From Sphingobacteriales bacterium (GTDB lineage Bacteria; Bacteroidota; Bacteroidia; Chitinophagales; Chitinophagaceae), in contig SEFP01000001.1 in NCBI GenBank assembly GCA_004144185.1, forward strand, positions 682,001 to 746,000: DNA of 64,000 nt, given 5' to 3'. How positions within the stretch are numbered: the first letter of the stretch is position 1; the number at the start of each line of letters is the position of its first letter. The translations under genes and the position numbers were made by a program. This document shows, in pieces, positions 9,004 to 17,780 of the stretch. Below the pieces are notes generated by a model. The model had not been told where the DNA came from. It saw only the letters and a program-made list of their open reading frames with translations, and made no database searches.

Positions 9004-10347
9004 ATGCCTCAAGCTGGTTTTTTAAAACACGTCCGGAAGGTCTACGGCGATACGCCCTACTATGACGGCGATCAATACGGCGGCAGCAATGGCCACGACG
9101 GCAGTGGGTTGCCTAAAAAGAACCTGACCAATTTCATGTTTGCAACCGGTATTGAGTGTTCGTACCCGACCATCCAGAAAAAGAAAGTCCGGCGTGACCT
9201 GATGCAGGAGTGTGGCCATTACGACCGCTGGAAGGAAGATCTGGGACTGGTAAAGGAACTGGGTCTGAACGTATTGCGGTATGGACTGCCCTACTATTCT
9301 ATCCACCAGAGCGAAAGCAAATTTGACTGGTCGTTTGCCGATGAGGTAATGGGGGCGATGAAGAAGATGAAGATCACGCCCATCCTGGATTTAATGCATT
9401 TTGGCGTGCCCGACTGGGTAGGCGATTATCAGAATCCGGAACTGCCGATTCTGTTTGCCAAATATGCCAAAGCCGTTGCCGAGCGGTATCCGTGGGTGCG
9501 TTTCTACACACCGGTCAATGAGATTTATGTAACGGCCAAACTCAGCGCCAAAGACGGCATTTGGAACGAGCAGCTGAAAAGTGACCGGGCCTTTGTTACC
9601 GCTATCAAAAACACGGTTGCCGCCAGCATCCTGGCCAATCACCAGATTGCCTGCGTACGGCCCGACTGTGTGATTGTACAAAGCGAAAGTGCCGAGTACG
9701 TCCATGAGGCCTATACGACCAAAGACCCGGCGATTACGTTGCAAAACAAAGCCCGCTTTCTGGCGCTCGATTTGCTGTATGCCCACCCGCCCGATGCGGA
9801 TATGTGTATGTACCTGCTTGATAACGGGATGACCCGCGAAGAGTACGATTGGTTTATGGCCGGCGAGCCACCGGGCTACCAGATTACCGGAAACGATTAT
9901 TACGGCCGCAACGAGCATATCCGGATGCCGAACGGCGACACGATGAATGCCTCGGATGTGTTGGGCTGGTATCTCATCACCAAAGATTATTACAACCGCT
10001 ATAAAAAGCCGTTGATGCACACCGAGACCAATACCTTCAATCCGGACGAGGCACCGGTCTGGCTCTGGAAACAATGGCTCAATATCCTGCGGATGCGGGA
10101 TGACGGCGTGCCAGTACTGGGATTTACCTGGTACAGCCTGATTGATCAGGTGGATTGGGACATCAGCCTGCGGGAGAAGAAAGGCACCGTGAATCCCTGT
10201 GGGCTGTACGATCTGGACCGGAAGCCACGACCGGTAGCCGGGGCCTATCGCGAGCTGCTGGAGCAATTCGGGCAGATTACGATGGTACCACACGGCGAAC
10301 TGTTTCAGATGAATCACAAGCCAGCCAGCCTGAAAGTCGAGATCTGA
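9004..10347 (+). CDS. Glycoside hydrolase family 1-like protein
   Basis: A 447-residue (beta/alpha)8 protein of the beta-glucosidase (GH1) type. The acid/base glutamate sits in TPVNEI (Glu173) and the nucleophile in MHTETNT (Glu341); TWYSLIDQVDW matches the family's WSLxDNxEW region, with Gln replacing the usual Asn. The N-terminus is atypical, with a Gly/Asp-rich stretch (residues 20-36) before the barrel, and no signal peptide is seen. It follows the GMC gene by 9 bp. A hydrolase beside a sugar dehydrogenase suggests disaccharide or glycoside processing. Confidence 0.85.
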   Translation: MPQAGFLKHVRKVYGDTPYYDGDQYGGSNGHDGSGLPKKNLTNFMFATGIECSYPTIQKKKVRRDLMQECGHYDRWKEDLGLVKELGLNVLRYGLPYYSIHQSESKFDWSFADEVMGAMKKMKITPILDLMHFGVPDWVGDYQNPELPILFAKYAKAVAERYPWVRFYTPVNEIYVTAKLSAKDGIWNEQLKSDRAFVTAIKNTVAASILANHQIACVRPDCVIVQSESAEYVHEAYTTKDPAITLQNKARFLALDLLYAHPPDADMCMYLLDNGMTREEYDWFMAGEPPGYQITGNDYYGRNEHIRMPNGDTMNASDVLGWYLITKDYYNRYKKPLMHTETNTFNPDEAPVWLWKQWLNILRMRDDGVPVLGFTWYSLIDQVDWDISLREKKGTVNPCGLYDLDRKPRPVAGAYRELLEQFGQITMVPHGELFQMNHKPASLKVEI

Positions 10348-10366
10348 GGTGGGGTGGTGTCCGGAA

Positions 10367-10391
10367 AGCGTCTGATTCCGGATCAGACGCT
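10367..10391. repeat. Inverted repeat after the GH1 gene
   Basis: The arms AGCGTCTGA (10367-10375) and TCAGACGCT (10383-10391) enclose a 7-nt loop that contains TTCCGGA. There is no T tract, so it may be a weak terminator or mRNA-stabilising hairpin closing the sugar operon. Confidence 0.5.
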
Positions 10392-10448
10392 ACCGGTGCA
10401 GGTTCTTAGGCACGGCACCCGCAGTCCGTACCTTCGCCGCCGTTGCGT

Positions 10449-11195
10449 ATGAAGCTTTGGAACTGTCTTGTTTTCGTAGGACTCCTGCTGGCGTGTTCCG
10501 GACCGGTACAGGCCCAGTACAGCGATTCGGTGCATTACAACCTCCGGTTTTCCGGAACCGGCATCCTCAACCGAACCGATAATTCACAGTCGTACCTGCT
10601 TACGAATGCGTTGCGGTTTGGCGCACGGCTCCGGAAAGCAGATCTCAATGCAGGTGCCAATTACCTTTATGGCCAGCAGGATGGCAATTTGAAAAACAAT
10701 GACTTCAACAGCACCGTTGATGTGAATATCCGCAGTCGCTTTGTACCCCGATTGTACTACTGGGGACTCGGCAGCTTTGAAAAAAGTTATTCCCTGCGGG
10801 TCAACAACCGGACGCAGGCAGGCGGCGGTCTGGCCTACAGCATTGTAGACCGGGGTGATAGTTTGTTTGTCAATCTGAGCGACGGCGTTTTGTACGAGTA
10901 CAGCAATTTGCAAACAAGTGATACGAGCCAGGCCTTTTCCAGCATTGCCCGGAATTCGTTCCGGTTGCGGATGCGGTATCGACTGGCCCAGCGGCTTACA
11001 TTTGAAAGCACCTCATTTCTGCAACATTCCCTGCAGGACGGAAGCGATTACATTATCCGGTCCAACAACAGTCTGAATCTGAAATTGCGCAAATGGCTGT
11101 CGCTCACAAGCGCCCTGACCTACAATAAAGTGTCCCGGACGGGCAAGGAAAATTTACTTATCACCTTCGGCGTCACGCTGGAAGGCTGGTTCTAA
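10449..11195 (+). CDS. DUF481-like outer-membrane beta-barrel protein
   Basis: A 248-residue protein with a clear signal peptide (MKLWNCLVFVGLLLACSGPVQAQ). The mature part is built of alternating strands with aromatic ends and finishes in TFGVTLEGWF, the terminal aromatic signature of an outer-membrane barrel. It resembles DUF481-type proteins; the function is unknown. ATG 10449 is preferred over TTG 10443 because it begins the signal peptide directly. TACCTTCG at 10430-10437 resembles a -7 box. Confidence 0.75.
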   Translation: MKLWNCLVFVGLLLACSGPVQAQYSDSVHYNLRFSGTGILNRTDNSQSYLLTNALRFGARLRKADLNAGANYLYGQQDGNLKNNDFNSTVDVNIRSRFVPRLYYWGLGSFEKSYSLRVNNRTQAGGGLAYSIVDRGDSLFVNLSDGVLYEYSNLQTSDTSQAFSSIARNSFRLRMRYRLAQRLTFESTSFLQHSLQDGSDYIIRSNNSLNLKLRKWLSLTSALTYNKVSRTGKENLLITFGVTLEGWF

Positions 11196-11273
11196 ATCCA
11201 TCCGGAAAAAGCCTTATTCACAAGTTGCAGCCAGAGTTACTTTAGTTCCGGACCGGTCACTTAACACCCAAGT

Positions 11274-12299
11274 ATGTACTCTTTTAAAAACGATTATTCC
11301 GAAGGCGCTCATCCCAACATCTTACAGCGGCTGCTCCAAACCAATACTGTTCAGCAGGCCGGGTATGGTGAAGACGAATATTCGCTGGAAGCAAAAGCAC
11401 GGATCCGGCAGCGCATCGGTCATCCGGAAGCCGTGGTGCATTTTATCTCGGGCGGCACCCAGACCAATCTGATTGCGATTGCAGCGTTGTTGCGGCCGCA
11501 CGAAGCTGTGATCAGTGCCCAGACCGGTCATATTGCCACCAACGAAGCCGGCGCGATCGAGGCCACCGGCCATAAGGTAATTACAGTAGCGGCATCCGAT
11601 GGCAAACTGGTTCCGGAAGCGATTGAAGAGGCGTTGCGCAGCCGCGCGCTGGCCCCGCACGTGGTAAAGCCGCGACTGGTTTATATCTCCAATGCAACCG
11701 AGCTGGGAACGGTCTACACCCGCCGGGAGCTGGAAGCACTGGCGGCCGTCTGCAAAGCCAACGACCTGTTGCTATATCTGGATGGGGCCCGGCTGGGACA
11801 TGCGCTCACTGCCGATGCCAACGACCTGACCTTTGAAGAGGTGGCGCGGCTGACTGATGTGTTTTATATCGGTGCCACCAAAAACGGGGGTCTATTGGGT
11901 GAAGCGCTGGTCTTTACAGCTCCGGAACTGGCTGTTGACTTCGGCTATGTTCTAAAGCAGAAAGGTGCATTGCTGGCCAAGGGCCGGATTCTGGGCATTC
12001 AGTTTGAGGAGCTTTTCCGGAACGATCTGTACTTCACGCTAGCCCGTCAGGCCAACGACGCGGCACGGCAACTGGCTGAAGCACTGATCCGGAAAGGCAT
12101 CTCGTTTTGGATACCTCCGACCACCAATCAGTTGTTTCCGATTTTATCCAGGCATCAGATCGAAACCTTGAGCGAGCGGTATCAGTTTTACGTCTGGAAG
12201 GAGATCGATGCCACGCAGGCCGCCATCCGGCTTATCACGTCCTGGGCTACCCCAGAAGCAGTAATCAACGCGTTTATTGCAGATCTGGAGACCCTGTAG
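11274..12299 (+). CDS. Low-specificity L-threonine aldolase family protein
   Basis: A 341-residue PLP enzyme of the beta-eliminating lyase family, expected to cleave threonine or allo-threonine to glycine and acetaldehyde. The N-terminus NDYSEGAHP and YGEDEYS match the family, as do SGGTQTNL and the aspartate in YLDGARLGHAL. The PLP lysine is in GATKNGGLLGEAL near residue 205. It stands alone between a barrel protein and a convergent JmjC-like gene. Supply of glycine would link it loosely with gcvP at the window start. Confidence 0.9.
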   Translation: MYSFKNDYSEGAHPNILQRLLQTNTVQQAGYGEDEYSLEAKARIRQRIGHPEAVVHFISGGTQTNLIAIAALLRPHEAVISAQTGHIATNEAGAIEATGHKVITVAASDGKLVPEAIEEALRSRALAPHVVKPRLVYISNATELGTVYTRRELEALAAVCKANDLLLYLDGARLGHALTADANDLTFEEVARLTDVFYIGATKNGGLLGEALVFTAPELAVDFGYVLKQKGALLAKGRILGIQFEELFRNDLYFTLARQANDAARQLAEALIRKGISFWIPPTTNQLFPILSRHQIETLSERYQFYVWKEIDATQAAIRLITSWATPEAVINAFIADLETL

Positions 12300-12321
12300 C
12301 TATGATTCCGGAAGCGTTCAA

Positions 12322-13203
12322 TCAGCTTCCCTTTGGCGTGTACTGCTGGCCCACCCGACCGTAGGCGATGTGCCGCTTTTTATGATACCACCACTCCGGA
12401 CGGGCGGAGATCAGCAGGTTGTTCAGACCCCGCATCAAAAACAGGTGATAAATGCTGTCGAATTTGCCGCCCAGTGTATGCGGCAGGGCACGCAGGCTCA
12501 TCGCAAAGCCACTGTCGAGGTACTCCATATGATGCCACATTCCGGTGGGCATAAATAATGTTTCGCCGTGCTGTAGCGTGGTTTCATAGCCTTGGGCCTC
12601 TTTGAGCGCCGGCCATTTCTCGTAATCGACCCCGTTCTGATGCCAGTTAACAAACGACGCGGCGCTTTCGACCGTCAGCGGCATTTTGTACAGCTTCTCG
12701 CTTTCCGATTGCGGAAACAGCAGGACCCGTTTGCGGCCTATAAACTGGGTGTGGAAAATCTGGCCCAGGTCAAGGTCGTAATGCATGTGTGCAATGCTGC
12801 CTGCGCCACCAACAAACAACGATGGAAACGCTTTGATAAAGCCACCCATGAAGGTCTCGGGCCATACAAAATCTTTTTTCAGTTCCGGGGCATGCTTGAA
12901 GATATTGAACAGAAACAGCCGGAGATCCGACGGGCCTTTCCGGATCGTGTCGATGTAATCGGCAAACTTCATTTTACCATCGCCGCCGTTGACCAGAATC
13001 CGGGCACCGGCCCGCACATTGTTGTAGACTTCCACTTCTACGTCTCCTACCAGTTGCTTGAATACCTCCCAGTTCCATTTCTGATACGCTACCCAGTCTT
13101 TCGCCAGATCCTCAATGATTACCGGAATACCGGGTTTGAGATAATTCTTCCGGAATTCGGCCGGCGTCAGGCTTTTTACGCGCGGAATGGGTTGCAGTTT
13201 CAT
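12322..13203 (-). CDS. Cupin-like / JmjC-domain protein
   Basis: A 293-residue protein of the cupin_8/JmjC group, possible Fe(II)/2-oxoglutarate oxygenases. The pattern PGIPVIIEDLAKDW near the N-terminus is typical; the metal site is HMHYDLD (about residues 140-146) with a later histidine in MPTGMWHHMEY near 225. The product could be a peptidyl or small-molecule hydroxylase; no substrate can be read from context. The gene is convergent with the aldolase and is preceded, outside its 5' end, by a repeat-rich spacer. Confidence 0.82.
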   Translation of the reverse strand: MKLQPIPRVKSLTPAEFRKNYLKPGIPVIIEDLAKDWVAYQKWNWEVFKQLVGDVEVEVYNNVRAGARILVNGGDGKMKFADYIDTIRKGPSDLRLFLFNIFKHAPELKKDFVWPETFMGGFIKAFPSLFVGGAGSIAHMHYDLDLGQIFHTQFIGRKRVLLFPQSESEKLYKMPLTVESAASFVNWHQNGVDYEKWPALKEAQGYETTLQHGETLFMPTGMWHHMEYLDSGFAMSLRALPHTLGGKFDSIYHLFLMRGLNNLLISARPEWWYHKKRHIAYGRVGQQYTPKGS

Positions 13204-13349
13204 AACAATACGGACATCAAGAGATCAACGGTGCGGTACAGATCGACAAAAGTACCGGTACAACACAGTTTAATCCCATCAGTTTGTCACATCCGGGTCT
13301 TTAACCCACCTATTGAAGCCTACAACTGTCCGATCGGAGTCGGAATTCG

Positions 13350-13475
13350 GCACCTTTACTAACAAATATGCCATTTTCGTTAACAAAACTGCCGGATTTG
13401 ATCACGTAGGTGCCGGATTCGTTAAGGAAACGGTCGATTTTATAACAAAAGCGCCGGATTCGAGGTCATAAATGA
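13350..13475. repeat. Degenerate 20-21-bp tandem repeat
   Basis: Units begin at about 13350, 13370, 13391, 13412, 13433 and 13453. Better-preserved units read GCCGGATT(C/T)G followed by an A/T-rich part often containing TTAA or AACAAA. Unit length is 20 or 21 bp, about two helical turns. Purpose unknown. Confidence 0.65.
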
Positions 13476-13506
13476 CACCTGTAGGGTTTCACTTTCCGGA
13501 TAGCAG

Positions 13507-13706
13507 CCCTTCGACAGGCTCAGGGTGACACACTATAGAAAAAAGTTGCCGGGGCCTATATATAAGCAATCCGTTAGGTTGTCCTTTGACAGTCTCAGGA
13601 AACGCCCCGTAGAAATATATAAGCGACTTGTCAGGCTGAGCGTGTCGAAGCCCCACCACACAGGCTCAGTTACTATACCCTTCGACAGGCTCAGGGTGAC
13701 ACGCCA
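13507..13706. repeat. Dispersed intergenic element CTTCGACAGGCTCAGGGTGAC, four copies
   Basis: Two near-identical direct copies lie at 13507-13537 and 13678-13708, both continuing into a CATAG/TATAG-like tail. A degenerate direct copy is at 13581-13600 and an inverted copy at 13627-13653. The same type of sequence is familiar as intergenic scatter in Bacteroidota genomes, and resembles REP-like elements. No transposase is adjacent. Confidence 0.75.
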
Positions 13707-13770
13707 TAGCGCTCCGGATAGTGCCTTTTATAAGGCACTGCAAGCTTGCACGTGTAGAGCGCGGTATTCT

Positions 13771-14745
13771 CTAATCGGCTACCCGCCATTCGTTTAACGG
13801 GACCAGCTCTTGCAGATCCTCTTCGAGATGATAGATCTCGCTGCCATCGGGGGAGATCAATACCTGCATCTCATCGCCCGGAAAGTAATTATCCGACCTG
13901 CTTTCCAGCCCTAGATGATAGTAGGGACTTTCGTTGGAAGGCAGATCGTAGCATACAAAATGCAGCTCCGTAAGCGGGGTGTGATACATCGCTGCATACG
14001 CGGCCACCTGCGGCAAGGAAAGCAATCGTGCGGTCAGCTTCGAAAGCACAGGCGCTTTTCGGGTAGCTGCAACCGTTTGCTGCCAGCGACCCGCTGTTCT
14101 TTTATCGCCAGGCTTAAGGTGTTTTGCCAGCACCTTTCCATCTACACTCAATAAATCCCAGTCGCTGCCTTTGAACTCGCCGCCGTGCTCTTCGTGCAAT
14201 GGATTGTAAAAACTGCAATCACGACAGGCCCAGACCAGTCCTTTTTCAACGGGCTCCAGAAACCGGTATTCGCCCACCGGAATGATCCATTCGCCCAGGC
14301 GATTGACCAGGCCCATTTTTCCATCTTCCACCACCCGCCTCCGGCCCTCCCGCCAGTAGTCGGGGCCATTGTCGAAAATAAACGGATGGTGCAAAAACCG
14401 GCCTTCCTGATTGAACGTAGCAAAGCCATAGCTGTAGTGCATCGCCGTATCGGTTACCGGTTCGGTAAAACTGCGGGGCACAATCAACGTAAAATTTCCC
14501 CACAGCGTGCGTTCCGGAACGTCCTCACAGTCTCCCGGCATCCAGAACCCGTCGGGCAAGATTACTGTTCCGGATGTGGTTTCTACCGAGCCGGTACAGC
14601 GGGTGGTATCGACTGCATTAGGAATAAAGAACAGTGTTTCGTGGGCGGTATTCGGTTGCAGCGGCCAGGGATGACGGGCCGTGGTTTGCGCCAGGCCCAT
14701 CAACGGCAGCAGCGCTCCTATCCAACAGTACGCGAGCTTCATCAT
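13771..14745 (-). CDS. Exported protein with WG-repeat-like segment
   Basis: A 324-residue protein with a signal peptide (MMKLAYCWIGALLPLMGLAQ). The middle part, GKMGLVNRLGEWIIPV then EPVEKGLVWAC, looks like WG repeats, beta-rich modules common in Bacteroidota. The N-terminal third is Thr/Pro-rich; a CRDC pair may form a disulfide after export. The function is unknown. It lies 20 bp after the antiporter gene on the opposite side of the same strand order, so the two are tail-to-head: the antiporter stop is upstream of nothing else and the pair are likely transcribed separately. Confidence 0.65.
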   Translation of the reverse strand: MMKLAYCWIGALLPLMGLAQTTARHPWPLQPNTAHETLFFIPNAVDTTRCTGSVETTSGTVILPDGFWMPGDCEDVPERTLWGNFTLIVPRSFTEPVTDTAMHYSYGFATFNQEGRFLHHPFIFDNGPDYWREGRRRVVEDGKMGLVNRLGEWIIPVGEYRFLEPVEKGLVWACRDCSFYNPLHEEHGGEFKGSDWDLLSVDGKVLAKHLKPGDKRTAGRWQQTVAATRKAPVLSKLTARLLSLPQVAAYAAMYHTPLTELHFVCYDLPSNESPYYHLGLESRSDNYFPGDEMQVLISPDGSEIYHLEEDLQELVPLNEWRVAD

Positions 14746-14765
14746 AAAAAGTGCAGGGCTGATGT

Positions 14766-15995
14766 TTAAACAATAGGGTCCGGAACAGGAAGCGCCGACG
14801 TATCCGGCTGTTCATCCACCAGCACCGGCTTTTTATCGGCCGGGTGGGTCATGGCGCCAAACATCATCACCAGTGCGGTCAGGATAATCACCTGAATCAG
14901 CAGCGACCGGCTGGAGGCCTCGGTGACCAGCGAGGCGGGCAGCGACAGAAACAGCAAAATGGTAATCAGGCCGCGCGGGGCGATGAACAGCAGCGGCCGG
15001 GTGGGCATCCGGAAGGCCTTGAGCGCCAGAAAGCGCAGGACGAATATTCCCAGCGTGATGCCGGTGGCCCAGGCAATGGTTTCTACGTTGAGCAGCTCTT
15101 CGGTTTCGATGAGATAGCCGAATACCAGGAAAAACAACGCGCGGATGAGAAAGGTAATTTCGGTGGTCAGGTCTTTAAACTTATGGACCTCCTGATTCAG
15201 GATTTGCGGCCGCAGCTTTTGAATGAAACGGATGTTCCGGAACTCGTCGAGGTTGCCCAGAAACAGTCCGAACAGCAGGATAAAGATGAGCCCCGGCAGA
15301 TGGTAGATTTTAGAGGCGGCGTAGATCAGCAGCACCATCAGGATGATCGGTCCAAACTTCACATGGTGACGGATGCGCCCCAGCAGAAACGCCAGCATCA
15401 GCGTCGTCAGGAAGGTGATGAGCAGCATCACCACAATTTGCAGGAAAAACTCCCCGATCGATTTACCGGTGATGGTTTCGTGGAGCGTGATGAAGTTGAA
15501 TACCAGTACCCCAAAAATGTCGGACAAACTGCTTTCGTAGGTTACAAATTCACGGTCGCGGGGCAGCAAATTCTGCGCACTCGGAATGGCAATGGCACTG
15601 CTGATGATCGCAAAGGGAACGGCATTGGCCATACCGACCATAAACGACGTTCCGGCCCAGCGCTGGAAAGCATACGCCAGTCCGAAGCTGAACAACAGCA
15701 TCGGCAGCAGCGCCAGTAATGAGGCCTTTCCTACAAAGCGCATCTTGGAGCGGTTGAGTTCCAGCTCCAGCGACCCTTCTAGTACGATCAGAATCAGCCC
15801 GATTGTACCCAGAATCGGCAGGATGGGTGTCAGATTGGGAATGGGCATTTGCAGTACAACGGTAGCCTGCCGTACGCCCCAGCCCAGCAAGATCAGCAGG
15901 ATTACGGCAGGAATTTTGGTTTTGGCCGAGGTCAGATCAAACAGATAAGCCAGCAGCAACAACGTGCAAACGGATATAATAACAGCAGTCGTCAC
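14766..15995 (-). CDS. Sodium/proton (monovalent cation:proton) antiporter family protein
   Basis: A 409-residue inner-membrane protein with about twelve hydrophobic helices, of the CPA (Na+/H+ exchanger) type. It probably exchanges protons for Na+ or K+. Conserved-looking segments are LIVLEGSLELE (helix with acidic residues), FAIISSAIAIPSA, the aspartate in ESSLSDIFGVLVFNF, and RGLITILLFLSLP. The soluble regulatory domains found in KefB-like relatives are missing. The gene begins 134 bp downstream of the stop of the glycosyltransferase-like gene on the same strand. Confidence 0.85.
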   Translation of the reverse strand: MTTAVIISVCTLLLLAYLFDLTSAKTKIPAVILLILLGWGVRQATVVLQMPIPNLTPILPILGTIGLILIVLEGSLELELNRSKMRFVGKASLLALLPMLLFSFGLAYAFQRWAGTSFMVGMANAVPFAIISSAIAIPSAQNLLPRDREFVTYESSLSDIFGVLVFNFITLHETITGKSIGEFFLQIVVMLLITFLTTLMLAFLLGRIRHHVKFGPIILMVLLIYAASKIYHLPGLIFILLFGLFLGNLDEFRNIRFIQKLRPQILNQEVHKFKDLTTEITFLIRALFFLVFGYLIETEELLNVETIAWATGITLGIFVLRFLALKAFRMPTRPLLFIAPRGLITILLFLSLPASLVTEASSRSLLIQVIILTALVMMFGAMTHPADKKPVLVDEQPDTSALPVPDPIV

Positions 15996-16131
15996 AATAA
16001 AAGGATTGGTGAATCAGATAGACTCCGTTCCGGAAGCGTCTTTTTTAATGATAATCCTCGTGCCAACGTGCGTTCCGTCTATCCGTCCGGCTCCTATCAG
16101 TATTGTCTGCCAGGCATCGGTACACAACTCC

Positions 16132-17592
16132 TTACAGGGCGACTGGCGGCCGGGTGTCAAACACATAAATAGTGTTATCGTATTTCTGAAAACGCTTAAC
16201 CTCTTTTCCATTCAGAAAATCCGGGATCGTTTCGTAAGGCAGCCGGTATATCAGGAAGAACCGGGAGGGTGCATCCCATTTCTGCGAATGCGGGATGGGT
16301 CGGGTTACGTAACCATTTCGGGGGTCCCGAAGGGCTTCAAAGATCGGGAACGTCACCCGCGGCGTATCTGATAAAATCGCGGGTTGCGTCTGCATCCAGT
16401 CGATACAGTCCTGAACCGTGTGCACAGTGTACACATACGCCATATCATAATTGTCTGCAAAGGATTTACCGTCCATCCGTCGGACGGCCATCAGGCCGGC
16501 AGCCGCCATGCCCAATATGGCTACCATCCAGCCACGCTGTTTTAGAACGTGACGGGAAAGTCCGACCCAGGCCTGTATGCCCAGCAGGATAAAGGACGGA
16601 TACACGAAAATCCAGTACCGGGCGAGGTAGAAATTAACCGATGCAAACAACAGGGTGAAGAGCAGTACCAATACAAATGCCCAGACATAGCGCTGCTGCA
16701 AGGTTGTAGGAAACACCTTCCGGAAAAACACCAGACTGATCAGTAGTGGAACGGACACCAGCCATCTGCCTTGCTGGGCAAACAGTTCCTCCAGCAACCT
16801 CCGGACAATACCAATCATATAACCGGCATCGGAATGAATCAATTCCAGGTGGTAGGGAAAGAAGTACCAGCCATTTTGCACCTTCTGAATCACCAGAAAT
16901 AACCCATAGATCCCTACCGGCGTCAGCAACGCCAGTAAAGCCATCCAGGTCTGTTTGGCCCGGAAGGCTTTGGTCCGGATCAGATCTGCCAGCCAGTATA
17001 CCCCCGCCGCTGCCGGCAAAATCAAACCTGGTTCTTTCGTCAAAACGGCCAAAGAGCCTGCGATTGCAAACTGTCCCCACCGGCCGGCTGCCAAGGCATA
17101 GATCCCCCAGACAACCACCAGCGCCAGCAGCATTTCCGGGTAAATCACCCCGGCCATACTGAAAAAAATGGGCTGGCAGATTAATACCGCCACGCCTCCC
17201 AGGGCAGCACCGGTTCCGAACACTCGCTTACCGGTCCGGAACAGCATCCATAACACCGCCGCAGCCATCAGGATAGCGCTTGTGTGTCCTACGGCTACGC
17301 TATCCCCGAATAATTTGTAAAAAATCGCGGTGTAGGCATAGGATAACAACGGATGGCCCCGTGAATACTCCGGGTCCAGTTGTGCCGGTAAAATACCGAT
17401 TCCATGATCGTGCATATACAGCGACCCGGTCGCGTACACATTCAATTCATCCCAGAAATACGGAATTTTGAGTACGGGTAGCTTCAATACGATAAAGACC
17501 ACCAATAGACCTGCAAGCACCAACCAGGCGAGCTTGGGCCGTTGATCCAATCCATCGAGTGGCGAAGCCGAAGACGTAGAAATATTCACCAT
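16132..17592 (-). CDS. ArnT/PMT-like membrane glycosyltransferase
   Basis: A 486-residue polytopic protein of the GT-C class, which uses polyprenyl-linked sugars on the outer face of the inner membrane. The catalytic-loop signature is the acidic pair in YFWDELNVYATG just after the first helix, and SRGHPLLSY follows, as in ArnT/PMT relatives. About ten further helices are seen, with a C-terminal soluble part. ATG 17592 (MVNISTSS) is chosen; a longer frame from 17694 adds 34 polar residues with no family support. The acceptor is unknown. Confidence 0.8.
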   Translation of the reverse strand: MVNISTSSASPLDGLDQRPKLAWLVLAGLLVVFIVLKLPVLKIPYFWDELNVYATGSLYMHDHGIGILPAQLDPEYSRGHPLLSYAYTAIFYKLFGDSVAVGHTSAILMAAAVLWMLFRTGKRVFGTGAALGGVAVLICQPIFFSMAGVIYPEMLLALVVVWGIYALAAGRWGQFAIAGSLAVLTKEPGLILPAAAGVYWLADLIRTKAFRAKQTWMALLALLTPVGIYGLFLVIQKVQNGWYFFPYHLELIHSDAGYMIGIVRRLLEELFAQQGRWLVSVPLLISLVFFRKVFPTTLQQRYVWAFVLVLLFTLLFASVNFYLARYWIFVYPSFILLGIQAWVGLSRHVLKQRGWMVAILGMAAAGLMAVRRMDGKSFADNYDMAYVYTVHTVQDCIDWMQTQPAILSDTPRVTFPIFEALRDPRNGYVTRPIPHSQKWDAPSRFFLIYRLPYETIPDFLNGKEVKRFQKYDNTIYVFDTRPPVAL

Positions 17593-17780
17593 AACAGAGA
17601 CCGTTGGGGAGCGAATATAATTCCGGAACGGTGTGGACGCTGATGGCACCAGATTCGCGTTCCTGTTACTGGGTTGTGAGCCTCTTGCAGTCATGTTTCC
17701 GGAAGAACCTTTGCAGAAGCATTCCCGGCATTGTTTTGCACGCGTTTACCTAACTGCATTTCCCTACAGCATATTCTTTT

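Larger units (their letters stand above)
13204..13770. other. Repeat-rich spacer without a gene
   Basis: There is no convincing gene in these 567 bp. The left part must hold the promoter of the JmjC-like gene. The rest carries two repeat families, listed separately: a 20-21-bp degenerate tandem array (13350-13475) and several copies of a dispersed element around CTTCGACAGGCTCAGGGTGACA. Confidence 0.8.

Noticed and set aside
13507-13708. A CRISPR array
   Set aside because: The repeats are few, unequal in spacing, include an inverted copy, and have no cas genes nearby. No CRISPR array is seen anywhere in the window.
14844-15719. A 291-codon plus-strand frame opposite the antiporter gene
   Set aside because: Composition is extreme in Gln, Gly and Arg, as expected for the complement of a membrane protein gene; no domain is seen.
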